Source of the DNA: Mariniphaga sp041684965 | GTDB taxonomy: Bacteria; Bacteroidota; Bacteroidia; Bacteroidales; Prolixibacteraceae | NCBI GenBank assembly: GCA_041684965.1 | Contig: JAWLGR010000013.1 | Location: 80,264-144,263, forward strand | Length of the DNA: 64,000 nt | Direction: 5' to 3' | In this document: piece after piece, positions 43,711 through 53,212 of the stretch | Numbering within the stretch: position 1 is the stretch's first letter | How the letters are laid out: each line of letters opens with the position of its first letter | Program-made: the position numbers and the translations under genes | Notes under the pieces: model-generated | Database searches by the model: none | The model's input: the letters and a program-made list of their open reading frames with translations, nothing else | Told to the model about the DNA's origin: nothing

Positions 43711-44559
43711 TTATTCTACAACTTCATTGGGATCATACCCATATAAAGCATCACCACAAAGCATTTCATCAACAACTAATAGCTTAATAAGATTACCATT
43801 TTTTGCATCCAACAGTTCTGCAGTCCAGTCACCAATTACATTCCCGTCTTCTGATGTTCTCTCATTTTGTCCATTCGTTTTTACGTATTCCCAGTTTACA
43901 ATGAATGTATATTCTGTGCATGCACTAACAGGTCCTTCCCAACCGCCTACGCTGGCATTTGAATTTAAATTTTCATATCCGGAAAATTCATATTCAACAT
44001 TGGTTGCCCATCTGGTTAAACCTCCCTGTATTTTTAGCCAGCCATCTTCTTCCGGAGTATATGTAAATGTAGCTGTACGATTGAACCCGTCACATACAAC
44101 TGCACCCGTCATTTCATAACTGCAAAAACAATTTTTTACCTCCACAGATTTTTCAGAAAATCCACCGCCACCAATTTTATACTGCAGAATGTATGTTCCT
44201 GCTTCAGGAAATTCATAATCAAAACACTGAGGTCCTGAGCCGAAATTACCCTGAAAGATTTGTTCCCAATCTCCCTCATCACCAAGTTCAGGATTCCATA
44301 TTTGAACATTGACATTCGTATTTGTGGTATTTCCATTTGGCAAATAGTCCTGGGGAAATTCCAGACAAAATTGATGTTCTTCACCAGCACAAACCCCGGC
44401 TTCCCAGGTTAGGTCATTTGTTGATTCCATTGCAACTACTTTACCTTTTTTCATGAAACCATCTTCAGGGTTCATAATTTCTTCTTTCTGGCAGCTCCAG
44501 AAAATGCCACTGACAACAAACAGGATCAGTGTTCCCATTAAGAAAAAATTTCTTTTCAT
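43711..44559 (-). CDS. Hypothetical lipoprotein, beta-rich
   Basis: Of 282 residues with lipobox FWSC (Cys23). The mature part is Cys-rich (at least eight cysteines) and alternates short polar strands with Trp/Tyr/Gly. It contains an AGTYILQYKIGGGGF stretch like a bacterial Ig-type or CalX-type sandwich. No catalytic motif is seen, and no family is recognised. A terminator follows on the leftward side. It is the first gene of the secretome region. Confidence 0.75.
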   Translation of the reverse strand: MKRNFFLMGTLILFVVSGIFWSCQKEEIMNPEDGFMKKGKVVAMESTNDLTWEAGVCAGEEHQFCLEFPQDYLPNGNTTNTNVNVQIWNPELGDEGDWEQIFQGNFGSGPQCFDYEFPEAGTYILQYKIGGGGFSEKSVEVKNCFCSYEMTGAVVCDGFNRTATFTYTPEEDGWLKIQGGLTRWATNVEYEFSGYENLNSNASVGGWEGPVSACTEYTFIVNWEYVKTNGQNERTSEDGNVIGDWTAELLDAKNGNLIKLLVVDEMLCGDALYGYDPNEVVE

Positions 44560-45038
44560 CTTTTTAATTTTTAAGGTTATTAAAAGCGTTGTTTACTTTG
44601 GTTTGTAAATAACGATGTTAAATTATACTATTTCAGGCAATTATGAGCTACTGGAATGTCCCTCTACGGGAAAAAATCAAGGCTTTATACATAAGTAAAA
44701 AGCACATGTTATTTTCAGGTTGGTGCTTTATGAATCAAAAGTGAAAAATCCTTTACATGGCAGGTTTTCAGTATATTATATATAAGGATAAGATATGGAG
44801 CAGTTACTTGAATAATTTAAAGGCATAATTTTTGATTTGTCTCGTTTTTCCATTTTTGGAACTGCCTTTTTTTTCATTATCAGACAGCCGGAACGTCAGG
44901 TTTCATGCAGTTTTCGGAATTTAGCACAACAATTTCGAGAAAAAACAGAAGCCTTCCGGATAATAAAAAAGCTGCCTGCACTATTATGCAGACAGCTCTT
45001 GCTGTTTTTCCTTAGTAGGTGATTAATAAATCATTCCA
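44560..45038. other. 479-bp intergenic region with one terminator
   Basis: AT-rich DNA between two leftward genes. The terminator at 44964-44997 belongs to the T9SS protein gene on its right. The rest has no gene-like reading frame; the open frame on the plus strand at 44837-45022 is unlikely because it overlaps the terminator. Confidence 0.5.
44964..44997 (-). terminator. Intrinsic terminator of the T9SS protein gene at 45039
   Basis: On the minus strand AGCTGTCTGCA and TGCAGGCAGCT pair over 11 bp with one G-T position and a 6-base loop, followed by six T. It lies 41 bp past the stop codon. Confidence 0.85.
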
Positions 45039-45872
45039 TTATTTTTTAATAAACCGGGTTGTTTGTATTCCGTCTTTTGACTGTACTGTAATAAAATGAA
45101 TTCCTGATTTCAGTTTGCTAACTTCAATTGTTTTGAAGTTTGTGGCCCCGAAAACCGATTTTTCAACCAGTTGCCCCAGACTGTTGGATATGCTGTAGCC
45201 GGTTATGCCGGGATGTTGCACATACAGCTTGTCGAGTACCGGGTTCGGATAAACTTTTAATCCAAGTTCTTCCGGAAGTCGGGCCGAAGTAGAAACTTCT
45301 TCTCCAAATACTATGTTGTCGAGGTAAACAACAGTACCTTCTTCCCGGTCTTCAGAGAAATCAGGATAAATAGCCAGTGCTTCATAAGTACTGCCAATGG
45401 CATCAGAAAAATCGAAGGTGAGCACTTCCCATTCATCTATAAGAGTGTTTGGCACCAGAATTTCAAGGTCGAGTCCCAGATTTATCTCCCCTTCAAGTTT
45501 AAGTCCCACATTGCTTATTTTGCTTTTATAAACCATCATGGTCATAATGTGGTTCTCTTGGGTAATTGTTATGGCACTGTCGCCACCAAACCGCACATTG
45601 TTTACTATACTTGCCCATGGATCGGCATCAGCATTTACTGTAAACTGAAGAACACTGTCCGTCGGATTTAAACCCGTTGCATCCGGGTTTGTAACTACTA
45701 TTACATCGTCATCAGCCGGAGAGGTGCCATTTGCAAAAAGTTCCCATCCGGTGGTGTCAGCCTGGCTTTCAAAAACAACCAATGTGTCAGCTGCAGGTGT
45801 GTCAGCAATCTGGGCATTGATTGTTATGAACCCAACGGCCGTTAGAAAAAATGCAAGTAGAATTATTTTCAT
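45039..45872 (-). CDS. T9SS-exported carbohydrate-binding-like protein
   Basis: Of 277 residues with a signal peptide in the first 20 (ending ITINAQ). Residues 30-190 form a beta-sandwich with the pattern of a carbohydrate-binding module (FESQADTTGWELFANG, VYLDNIVFGEE). The last 75 residues, starting LGLKVYPNPVLDKLYV, are a type A T9SS sorting domain that targets the protein to the surface or medium. A terminator follows. No catalytic domain is present, so binding is the likely role; the ligand is unknown. Confidence 0.85.
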   Translation of the reverse strand: MKIILLAFFLTAVGFITINAQIADTPAADTLVVFESQADTTGWELFANGTSPADDDVIVVTNPDATGLNPTDSVLQFTVNADADPWASIVNNVRFGGDSAITITQENHIMTMMVYKSKISNVGLKLEGEINLGLDLEILVPNTLIDEWEVLTFDFSDAIGSTYEALAIYPDFSEDREEGTVVYLDNIVFGEEVSTSARLPEELGLKVYPNPVLDKLYVQHPGITGYSISNSLGQLVEKSVFGATNFKTIEVSKLKSGIHFITVQSKDGIQTTRFIKK

Positions 45873-46250
45873 TTTGTGAATTTTTAAGGGTTTCTGTACT
45901 AGTAACCCTTCCAGTTGATAAAAGGTTTAGCTGCCGGAAGGAATTTTTATCTGGTATGTTGCACCAAAATTGGCCAGATACTTATTAATGGCATTAAAAG
46001 TTGCTTAAATTAATGTTTATCATGTATTTCCTTCGATGCAAAAGAGAACAGCGAACACAGGGAGGTGAAGTAACAGAACGTCCAAAACTTAAAGTGCTAT
46101 TATTAATACAAAAATATCTTTTTTTATATTAATTATTATTTCAAAATGTTTTAAATTAGTTGAATACAAGTGTATTGTACTTAATAAAATAGAAAATGTT
46201 AAAAAAGGGCGAATTCCGATGACAGTTATTAACTATTTAAATTAAAAAAA
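45873..46250. other. 378-bp divergent intergenic region
   Basis: It lies between a leftward and a rightward gene and should contain two promoters. It is about 70% AT near 46100-46200. No RNA gene or reading frame is evident. Confidence 0.5.
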
Positions 46251-46742
46251 ATGAAACTAAGATTCTTTTATTTATTGCCGGTTATACTCTTTCTGGCAGT
46301 TATCCTGCTCTCATCGTGCGGGAAAGATGAGGAGAGTGTTTATTATATCCGCTTTACAGCGAACGGGGAACCGGTTGAGTTCAACAATCAACTGATACTT
46401 ATTGCTGGATTCGGGCATTCCGGCGATATATACACCGGCACTATCGGCGGAGCTAACGATGTTAGTTCGAATGTAGGACTTCAGATTCATAACAACGCTC
46501 CTATTACTGAGGGTACCTATAGCGGATATGGTGGTGCGGCAGGGGTAATCATCAGTTATACTGAAAAAAGTTCGGGAGTATTGTTCAGCTCAGGAGGCGG
46601 GCCAAATGTGGATGCCACGGTTGTGATTACCGAGATGACAGCTACTTCTGTAAAGGGTACTTTTCATGGCAAGCTGCTGGCAGCCGGGCAACCCGACATG
46701 ACTGTCACCAACGGTTCTTTTTTTGTCAGGCGTTCCAACTGA
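46251..46742 (+). CDS. Hypothetical lipoprotein (163 aa)
   Basis: Lipobox LSSC (Cys23) after a hydrophobic segment. The mature part is a single beta-rich domain with ITEMTATSVKGTFHGKLL and an NGSFFVRR terminus, a pattern common in small Bacteroidota lipoproteins. No enzyme motif. The start ATG follows an A-rich spacer. It is the only rightward gene between two leftward T9SS genes. Function unknown. Confidence 0.75.
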   Translation: MKLRFFYLLPVILFLAVILLSSCGKDEESVYYIRFTANGEPVEFNNQLILIAGFGHSGDIYTGTIGGANDVSSNVGLQIHNNAPITEGTYSGYGGAAGVIISYTEKSSGVLFSSGGGPNVDATVVITEMTATSVKGTFHGKLLAAGQPDMTVTNGSFFVRRSN

Positions 46743-46772
46743 TCTGATAAGAAAAACTGATTTTATAATTAC

Positions 46773-46818
46773 AAGGATTCCATCCTTATGTTTTGCTGCC
46801 AACACGGATGGAATCCTT
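46773..46818 (+). terminator. 13-bp inverted repeat downstream of the 163-aa lipoprotein gene
   Basis: AAGGATTCCATCC and GGATGGAATCCTT pair perfectly over a 20-base loop, followed by ATTCCTT. This is terminator-like but without a T run. A third copy of the right arm (GGATGGAATCC) occurs at 46913-46923. Confidence 0.55.
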
Positions 46819-46930
46819 ATTCCTTAAGAAGCGTTTTCATGGTTTAAAGATTCCCATCTGTTCCAAACAGCACATTCATAAATTTCTGCTTACGGTATTT
46901 GAAGAGCAGTAAGGATGGAATCCCTTCAAA

Positions 46931-46968
46931 AAGAAAAAGCGCATCCCGGCAACTGCCGGAACACGCTT
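46931..46968 (-). terminator. Intrinsic terminator of the gapped T9SS gene
   Basis: On the minus strand AAGCG...CGCTT and CCGGC...GCCGG form a two-part stem, followed by TTTTTCTTTTT. It begins 32 bp past the stop at 47000. Confidence 0.8.
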
Positions 46969-46999
46969 CGTTCCCATAGATTAATTCTTCTCTTTAGGG

Positions 47000-49808
47000 T
47001 TATCTTGTATAGACCACCTTTCCATTTTGTACGTTGTTTCCAAGGATCATGCGGTAGATATAAGTTCCTCCCACTTCTGCTTCGGGTTTAAACCCGGCAT
47101 TGTACATTACTCCGGCTTTCACCTGCTGGTTGAATACAGTCTGAACCAGGCGGCCGGTCATGTCGAACATGTCAATACGGGCCTGAGCATCCGCTGCCGG
47201 TACAAATTCGAAATTAAGCCTGTCGGTAAATGGATTGGGGTAGGCTTTGAACATCGAAGCTGCAACAGCCGGCGTTTCAGGTAAGGAGATTTCAGCCGAT
47301 TTGTTTCTTCCCGGAGCGGCTTTCACCTCGTGGATCACAATCGAGCCGCCGCCTCTGCCGTTGTCGCCAAGGATGGTGGCTGCATCTCCATTTTCATCAG
47401 CTCCCAGTCCATTATCGTAAACTAGGCTTCCGTTGATTGTGGAGATTTTGATGCGGAATTCATCCGGATCGCTGTTTCCGTTCCAGTCACCGTCGATGGC
47501 TACAAGAACAAACTTGTATCCCGGCTCTCCGTTAATCGTACCTTCACCACGGTAAGTAGCTTTTTTGCCGGATATTACCAGTGATCCCGGTTCGTGCATC
47601 TGGCTCTTGAAGTTCAGGTTGCCTGCCTTGAACTGGAATTCAGTATTGCCATCCACATCCGATTTTCCTTTTTTGTACTTGGCATTGAAGCCGAAGTTGG
47701 CTTTGCCAATAGCAGCTAGGTCGGCAACATAAGCGCCTGCCGGAGAGTTTATCCAGCCACCGCCTGTTACAAAACCACCATCCGGATCGTAAACCGGCAT
47801 GTAAGCTATGTCTTCATGACAGCCATTACCGGCTACAGCAGTTATTTTGTAAACGTTTACTTCAAGGTTACCGTAAACATCCACATCTAATGTTGCTGTA
47901 CCATTCTCATCAGTAACTCCATCACCTTCCCAATCTTCATCCAGGTAAAAATTCACCAGCACGCCTTCTTCTGCGGGCGAAACGGTAGCGCTCAATGTAA
48001 CAGAAGTAGCATTGATGTTTACCGGAGTGCTGCTGGCCGAAGCGTCGATGGTGATGCCGAGGATAGTGAGGCTGCCAGGTATATAGGTAATGTTATAATT
48101 CTCCAAACCTGTTCCAACAGCATTACTGATGTTGATAACATACGGTGAATCATCCTGGGATGCTATAGCCGGGGCTCCATCACTGGTTATTGTTGCTGAT
48201 GTTACTACATCATTATTAACTAAACCTGCAGTGGTAAATTCTGAACCGTCAAATACGTATGTCTGCCCACAGAATTTTGTATCGCTATTGGCTATAATAG
48301 TTAACTGTTTCTTACCCACCTCAAAAGTGCTTGTCAGCAGCGGAGTGAAATCGTAATTATTATCCGAAGCTGTACCTATTGCAATTGTTGTATTGTAGGT
48401 TCCAACCGGGTCAAACTGTGAGTAGTCTGTTCCCAAATCAAACCCAACATCGTCCAGGTCTGCAGGACCATCGGTGCTTACAAATCCGCTGTACTGAACA
48501 GTTGGAGTTGGTTCCGGGTCACCGTAGGTGATGTCCGGGGTCACAGCAGTAACCTGCAGAGCAAGTTTACCAACTTGGAACTGGCTTGTCAGCAGCGGAG
48601 TGAAATCGTAATTATTATCCGAAGCTGTACCTATTGCAATTGTTGTATTGTAGGTTCCAACCGGGTCAAACTGTGAGTAGTCNNNNNNNNNNNNNNNNNN
48701 NNNNNNNNNNNNNNNNNNNNNNNNNNNNNNNNNNNNNNNNNNNNNNNNNNNNNNNNNNNNNNNNNNNNNNNNNNNNNNNNNNTGTTCCCAAATCAAACCC
48801 AACATCGTCCAGGTCTGCAGGACCATCGGTGCTTACAAATCCGCTGTACTGAACAGTTACCGCTGGCGCTTCATCCCCGTAAGTGATGTCATCTGCTACG
48901 GCCGTCACCTGAAGGTCAAGTTTATTTACCGTCAACGTTTGCTCAACATCTTCTGCAGCAGAATAATAATCATCACCAGCCTGGCTGGCAGTGATGGTCG
49001 TTTCACCAGCACCAACTATTGTAACAGTATTTCCAGAAATGGTCGCAACTTCGGTATTGCTACTGGTGTAAGTAACATCCAAACCACTGGTTGCAGTAGC
49101 TGTTAAATTAAAATCGTCATCACCATAAGTTTTAGTTGCCAAAGCTCCGAAAGTGATAGTTTGAGTTACTTTTTCATATGTAAAAGCATTGGTTAATGTA
49201 GCAGTGCCAGAATTTCCTCCTCCCGGTGCAACAACTGTTACCGATACGTCAACAATACCTTCAGGTTGAGCAGGTGTAATTGCAGTTATTTCTGTATTAG
49301 ATTCCCTTGTTGCAATAACTGGAGATGCAGTCCCAAAAATCACAGTTATGGAATATGCATTGGAAAGAAAACCTTTTCCTGTTAAAGTAACCAAAGTACC
49401 ACCTGTTGTTGGACCCGAAATTGGATCAATTGAGTTTAACTCTGGAGCATCCGTAAAAGTTGTGGATGCTGTCAGATCGGAAGAAAGCCCGGTAGCAACT
49501 AAAAGAAATTCTTCTCCAAGGTGGTTAATTTCTATGGGAAATTCCAGATTACTGAATTTTCCTCCACCATCAGCAGTGGTATTCATATAATAGGTATCGT
49601 TGAAGGCACTGTAAATCACAATGTCCACCACTTCATTTGCCCACCATCCTGCCCCTGAAATATAGGCGATTTCTCCAGGTGCATAGTCATCTTTATCGGT
49701 CCACACAGTGGCCTGTGCATAACTCATCACGCTCAGCAGCATAAACAACGCCGTGAGCGGAACCAAAAGGCTCAATTTTTTTAATTTAAGTAAAATTTGT
49801 TTCTCCAT
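47000..49808 (-). CDS. Large T9SS surface protein with IPT/Ig and MBG repeats; interrupted by a scaffold gap
   Basis: Two pieces in different raw frames become one frame when the 100 N at 48683-48782 are removed (2709 coding bases, about 902 residues; unknown sequence may be missing). The start at 49808 gives the signal MEKQILLKLKKLSLLVPLTALFMLL... ending SYAQ; a 10-codon upstream extension lacks support. Domains in order: a beta domain (YAPGEIAYISGAGWW), an IPT/TIG domain (SIDPISGPTTGGTLVTLTGKGF), a Big_2-type repeat (QTITFGALATKTYGD), two or more MBG/YDG repeats (YGDEAPAVTVQYSGF), an Ig-like piece, a GGGW module (about 640-770), and a C-terminal sorting domain starting MFKAYPNPFTDRLNF. It is probably a surface adhesin. 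Confidence 0.85.
48330..48858 (-). repeat. Tandem 255-bp coding repeat (MBG unit), broken by the gap
   Basis: Copy A runs from 48330 and copy B from 48585, an 85-codon period. The first 174 bases of the two copies are identical (48330-48503 versus 48585-48682 joined to 48783-48858). Beyond that the copies diverge. The gap falls exactly at repeat position 98, which shows that exact repetition interrupted the assembly. Confidence 0.9.
48683..48782. other. 100-N scaffold gap of unknown true size
   Basis: Exactly 100 N, the conventional placeholder. Flanking sequence is continuous in the other repeat copy, so the missing length may be zero or a multiple of 255 bases. Confidence 0.97.
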
Positions 49809-50468
49809 AATCGTATCTGGTTTAAAATTAAAATCCAATGAATTTTTTAAACGTGAATGCGATTAATGGAAGGCTGTTTTTCAGAAATAAGAAAGGGTTT
49901 GTTTAATGGGCAATTAATTATCCGGTTTTAATCATAAATATTTAGTTTTAGGGTTTGACAAATATAAATAGTGTATTGTATGCCGGCATCCGGTGCCGGT
50001 ATTTGTACCTGCTATTGCAGGCAGACAGTTTATATGAAAAAAATAATGTAAAGTCGTCATAGTTCAATTTGGGTTTAGGTTAAAAACCATGCCAAATGTA
50101 AATAGTCCAACAAGTTCTGACATTTTTCAATACAAGTCAATAGTTCGGTGTCCCACTGGGGGAAAACTTTTGTCGCAGGGGGAAAATGTTCGTGCTTTAG
50201 TGGTTAAGCTTCCTTTTTTTTACCACTAAACCACTAAAATCACGAAATTTACCAAACAAGAATTTTACTGTATGTATTGGTGTCATTTGTGTTTTAGTGG
50301 TTAAACTCTCTCTTTTTTTTACCACTAAAACACTAAATTCACTAAATTCCACTAAATAAGAATTTTACTGTATTTATTGGTGCCATTGGTGCTTTTGTGG
50401 TTAAACTCTTTTTTTTTACCACTAAAACACTAAATTCACAAAATCCCACTAAACAGAAAACAGGTACA
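49809..50468. other. 660-bp intergenic region with tandem repeats
   Basis: It lies between two leftward T9SS genes. The left part (49840-50190) is plain AT-rich DNA and presumably includes the promoter of the gapped gene. The right part is the 100-bp-period repeat at 50195-50457. No reading frame is credible. Confidence 0.6.
50195..50457. repeat. Tandem repeat of about 100 bp, CCACTAAAACACTAAA type
   Basis: Two full and two partial units. AAGAATTTTACTGTAT recurs at 50258 and 50358; CCACTAAA recurs at 50223, 50322 and 50419; TGGTTAA recurs at 50201, 50298 and 50398. At each unit boundary TTTTAGTGGT and ACCACTAAAA pair across a T-rich loop (for example 50292-50330), so the array encodes repeated hairpins just after the stop of the gene at 50469. 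Confidence 0.9.
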
Positions 50469-53135
50469 TTATTGCTTATTGTATAATACTTTCCCGGAAT
50501 ACGTGCGGTTGCCGATTATTAGCTTGTACAGATATACTTTTCTTGTCCGGTTTTCAGGCCAAAAATCTGCCTGATAGAGCAGGCCGGCTTCTACGGAATC
50601 CTTAAGCAGGCTTTTTATCAACCGGCCATCTATGTCATAAATGTCCAGGCAGGCATTGGCTGATTCCGGAGAACGGAATTCAATTCGTAAATATTCAGAA
50701 AAAGGATTGGGGTAAACCTTCAATTCAACCTTGCTGTTTACCTGTTTCACAGGTTGTCCGGGTAAAGCAGCCGACTTGTTTGCCTGTGTGTGTATCACAA
50801 TGGAACCTGTAATATTTGTTTCCGTAAGGTTGTCATACAGAACCGCATTGTTATCATCTTTATCCCAAATTTTTATTCTGATTTCATCACCGCTGCTTTT
50901 CAATCCGTCGGTAGCAGTAATTAAAAAACCATAGTTTCCTGATCCGTTTAGTGTGCCTGAACCTTGTATCCGGGCGTGGGTGCGTCCACTTATTATCATC
51001 CAGTCGATGGTTGTGCCTGAAAATTTAAAATCACATTCTTCTAAATGAAATTGCACATTGCCGGCAGGAATGGTTTTCCCTTTTTGATATTTTACAGCAA
51101 AACTAAAATGTGCTTTCTGTTCGGAATGGCTTACCTGGTGGAAGTTTTTTGCCTGTTTCGATTTTTTAATACCGGAACCCGATTCCTCTGGAAAACCCTT
51201 TACTGCATCCGGTATGGAGATAAACCAACCGCCTCCTGTTATAAAACCGCCGGCCGGATTGTACACTACAACTGTTTTTTCTTCCGGTGCAGAAGTATTG
51301 CCGAATGCATCGGTTGCTTCAACGGTAATGGTATAAATTCCTGATTCCTGATAAACATGTGTTGCATTCAATACACCACTGGATACATCCGGAAAGGTTT
51401 CGGTTGTTTCATCATCCCATTTTACAGTAATATCGGCAGGCAGGCTGCATTTGTAAAAAACGGTCAGGTTAACCGGGTGATTTACTTCAACGGGGCTGTC
51501 AGGAGAAAATTCAATTGAAATTACACCATTTGGTGTCGGTGATAGGGTTACGGTTACCGGGGCGGACGTAGCGCTGCATCCGTTTTTATAAGTTACTTCA
51601 ACCGTATATTCACCTGCGGCTGCAACAACAATATTTTGGCTTGTTTCTCCTGTTGACCACAGGTAGCTTTCTCCTTCACCGGCTGTAAGCAGGATGCTTT
51701 CTCCTGCATACAATTCCACCGGGCCGTCTGGAGTAATTTCCGGCATGGGTGCTTCCAGGGCATCTTCTATACTGAAAGCTTCTGATGGCGCACTGACACA
51801 CCCCCCGGTACTGTATGCTGTTACCGTGTAGGGCCGGCCGGGTTCAAGTCCGGTAACTTCACCACCGGCTTCTGCTGACGGGCCTGCAGGAGAGAAGGTA
51901 TAGATATAAGCAGGGTTGTAGTTGGTGATGTCTGCACTGCCGCTATCTTCACAAGTGGCATCTGTCACTTTAATAACCGGGCATGCCGGAGCCAGCGGCT
52001 GTTCCTTAATGACAGCCGTCGTGGCAGGGGAGATGCATCCGGTACTGTTTTTTACCATTACACTATAACTGCCACTGGTCAGGCCTGTGAATACAGGGGA
52101 AGACTGGTAGCTGGTGCCGTCGAGACTGTACATGTATTCTTCGCCAAGGGGAGCCGTTATTTCTATTGTCCCGGCAGCAACCTCACACGATGGATGAATC
52201 AGGTTCACCGACGGTGCAGCAGGGGCAGGGAGTGGCCCCACCGTGCCGTTAATGTAATATGCCTGTTGGGGGGTGTCAGCGTAAATATAGGCTGACAAAG
52301 GGCCTGCAAATTCACACGACCTGCCGTCATCAATCCATTTTAAATCTGTTGTACCCCCCAGCCAGGTGAAGTTCAGTCTAAAGAAAACAGTTTCATCGGG
52401 TAAACTGTATCCATCCGGGCTGTTTGTAGCTCCACTGACAGCAAGGGTGCCCGGAGTGGGGTTATCTATTATCATTCCCGGGAACCCGCCGGTGTTGTCA
52501 GCTGAATTAAAGTTTAGCACAACCGGATCGTACTCCAGTTTTAACGATACAGCCCCGACATTCTTAAAACCTGTTACTGTGATTGGGACATCTATGTTCC
52601 CGATTGATGCTGCAGTGAAGGAAGGGGCTGTGACAACCGGTGCGGTGCGCTCATGAAAAGTAAGCGTACCGGGAATATAATACTTACTGAATGGTTCATC
52701 GAAGAGCTTTTCATGTGAGCCGTTATAAAAGCGGCAGTCGAAATCACTCACTGCTCTGTCGAAGCTTACCTCTGAAGTGCCGGCACTTACCTTATTGAAC
52801 CGGATGTTGAAAATTACCGATCCATCGGTTAAGGAGACTGCCGGATAGGTGAACCATCCTATTCTTACTACTCCCGGATCTTTTAGGTTGTAGTCAAATG
52901 TGCCTGTCAGGCCAGGTCCTTTGGTGACTGCTGCAGGGATTGCTATTGCAGTATCATACAGAATCTTTAAATTGCCGCTGGCTATGTTGCTGAAATCGTT
53001 TGCTGTAACAGACAGGATTGCAGTTGACTCCGATGATGAAACGGATTCTGCTGTAAAAACAGGAGCATCCTGTAACTTAAAATCCAGTATGGCAATAATC
53101 AGAAGGATAGAAACTAAAGCAGTTATGCATTTCAT
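50469..53135 (-). CDS. T9SS surface protein with two cohesin-like domains, SprB-like and PKD modules
   Basis: Of 888 residues, signal peptide in the first 22. Residues 25-150 and 165-300 are two cohesin-like beta-sandwiches (each with a LxLxYD block and ending AYYINGTV). About 305-465 are SprB-like repeats rich in TAVIKEQPLAPACP-type turns. A PKD domain lies at 540-625 (VKWDDETTETFPDVSSGVL), then a GGGW module (630-780, GGFITGGGWF), and a sorting domain from 805 (LKVYPNPFSEYLRIEF). It is probably displayed on or released from the cell surface by T9SS. 77 bp downstream of the 1663-residue relative on the same strand, with a hairpin between. Role in binding or gliding is not decidable. Confidence 0.85.
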   Translation of the reverse strand: MKCITALVSILLIIAILDFKLQDAPVFTAESVSSSESTAILSVTANDFSNIASGNLKILYDTAIAIPAAVTKGPGLTGTFDYNLKDPGVVRIGWFTYPAVSLTDGSVIFNIRFNKVSAGTSEVSFDRAVSDFDCRFYNGSHEKLFDEPFSKYYIPGTLTFHERTAPVVTAPSFTAASIGNIDVPITVTGFKNVGAVSLKLEYDPVVLNFNSADNTGGFPGMIIDNPTPGTLAVSGATNSPDGYSLPDETVFFRLNFTWLGGTTDLKWIDDGRSCEFAGPLSAYIYADTPQQAYYINGTVGPLPAPAAPSVNLIHPSCEVAAGTIEITAPLGEEYMYSLDGTSYQSSPVFTGLTSGSYSVMVKNSTGCISPATTAVIKEQPLAPACPVIKVTDATCEDSGSADITNYNPAYIYTFSPAGPSAEAGGEVTGLEPGRPYTVTAYSTGGCVSAPSEAFSIEDALEAPMPEITPDGPVELYAGESILLTAGEGESYLWSTGETSQNIVVAAAGEYTVEVTYKNGCSATSAPVTVTLSPTPNGVISIEFSPDSPVEVNHPVNLTVFYKCSLPADITVKWDDETTETFPDVSSGVLNATHVYQESGIYTITVEATDAFGNTSAPEEKTVVVYNPAGGFITGGGWFISIPDAVKGFPEESGSGIKKSKQAKNFHQVSHSEQKAHFSFAVKYQKGKTIPAGNVQFHLEECDFKFSGTTIDWMIISGRTHARIQGSGTLNGSGNYGFLITATDGLKSSGDEIRIKIWDKDDNNAVLYDNLTETNITGSIVIHTQANKSAALPGQPVKQVNSKVELKVYPNPFSEYLRIEFRSPESANACLDIYDIDGRLIKSLLKDSVEAGLLYQADFWPENRTRKVYLYKLIIGNRTYSGKVLYNKQ

Positions 53136-53170
53136 AGTAATTAAAAAAATGGCTGTTTGAATTTTTATGA

Positions 53171-53201
53171 CAGAGAACAGGGAAGATATCCCTGTTCTCT
53201 G
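53171..53201 (-). terminator. 13-bp perfect hairpin between the two large T9SS genes
   Basis: CAGAGAACAGGGA and TCCCTGTTCTCTG pair perfectly over a 5-base loop. On the minus strand it is followed by TCATAAAAATT, so there is no clean T run. It could terminate partially or stabilise the 3' end of the upstream message. Confidence 0.6.
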
Positions 53202-53212
53202 AACATGTCCTG

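Noticed and set aside
44837..45022. A plus-strand open frame of 61 codons
   Set aside because: It overlaps the terminator of the T9SS gene on the other strand and shows no protein-like pattern.
48666..48826. Short open frames running across the N gap that would split the T9SS gene into two overlapping genes
   Set aside because: They arise only because the 100 placeholder bases shift the frame. Removing them merges the two halves in phase.
50195..50457. A possible CRISPR array
   Set aside because: Units are about 100 bp with no short conserved repeat separated by unique spacers, and no cas genes are in the window. It is a tandem intergenic repeat.
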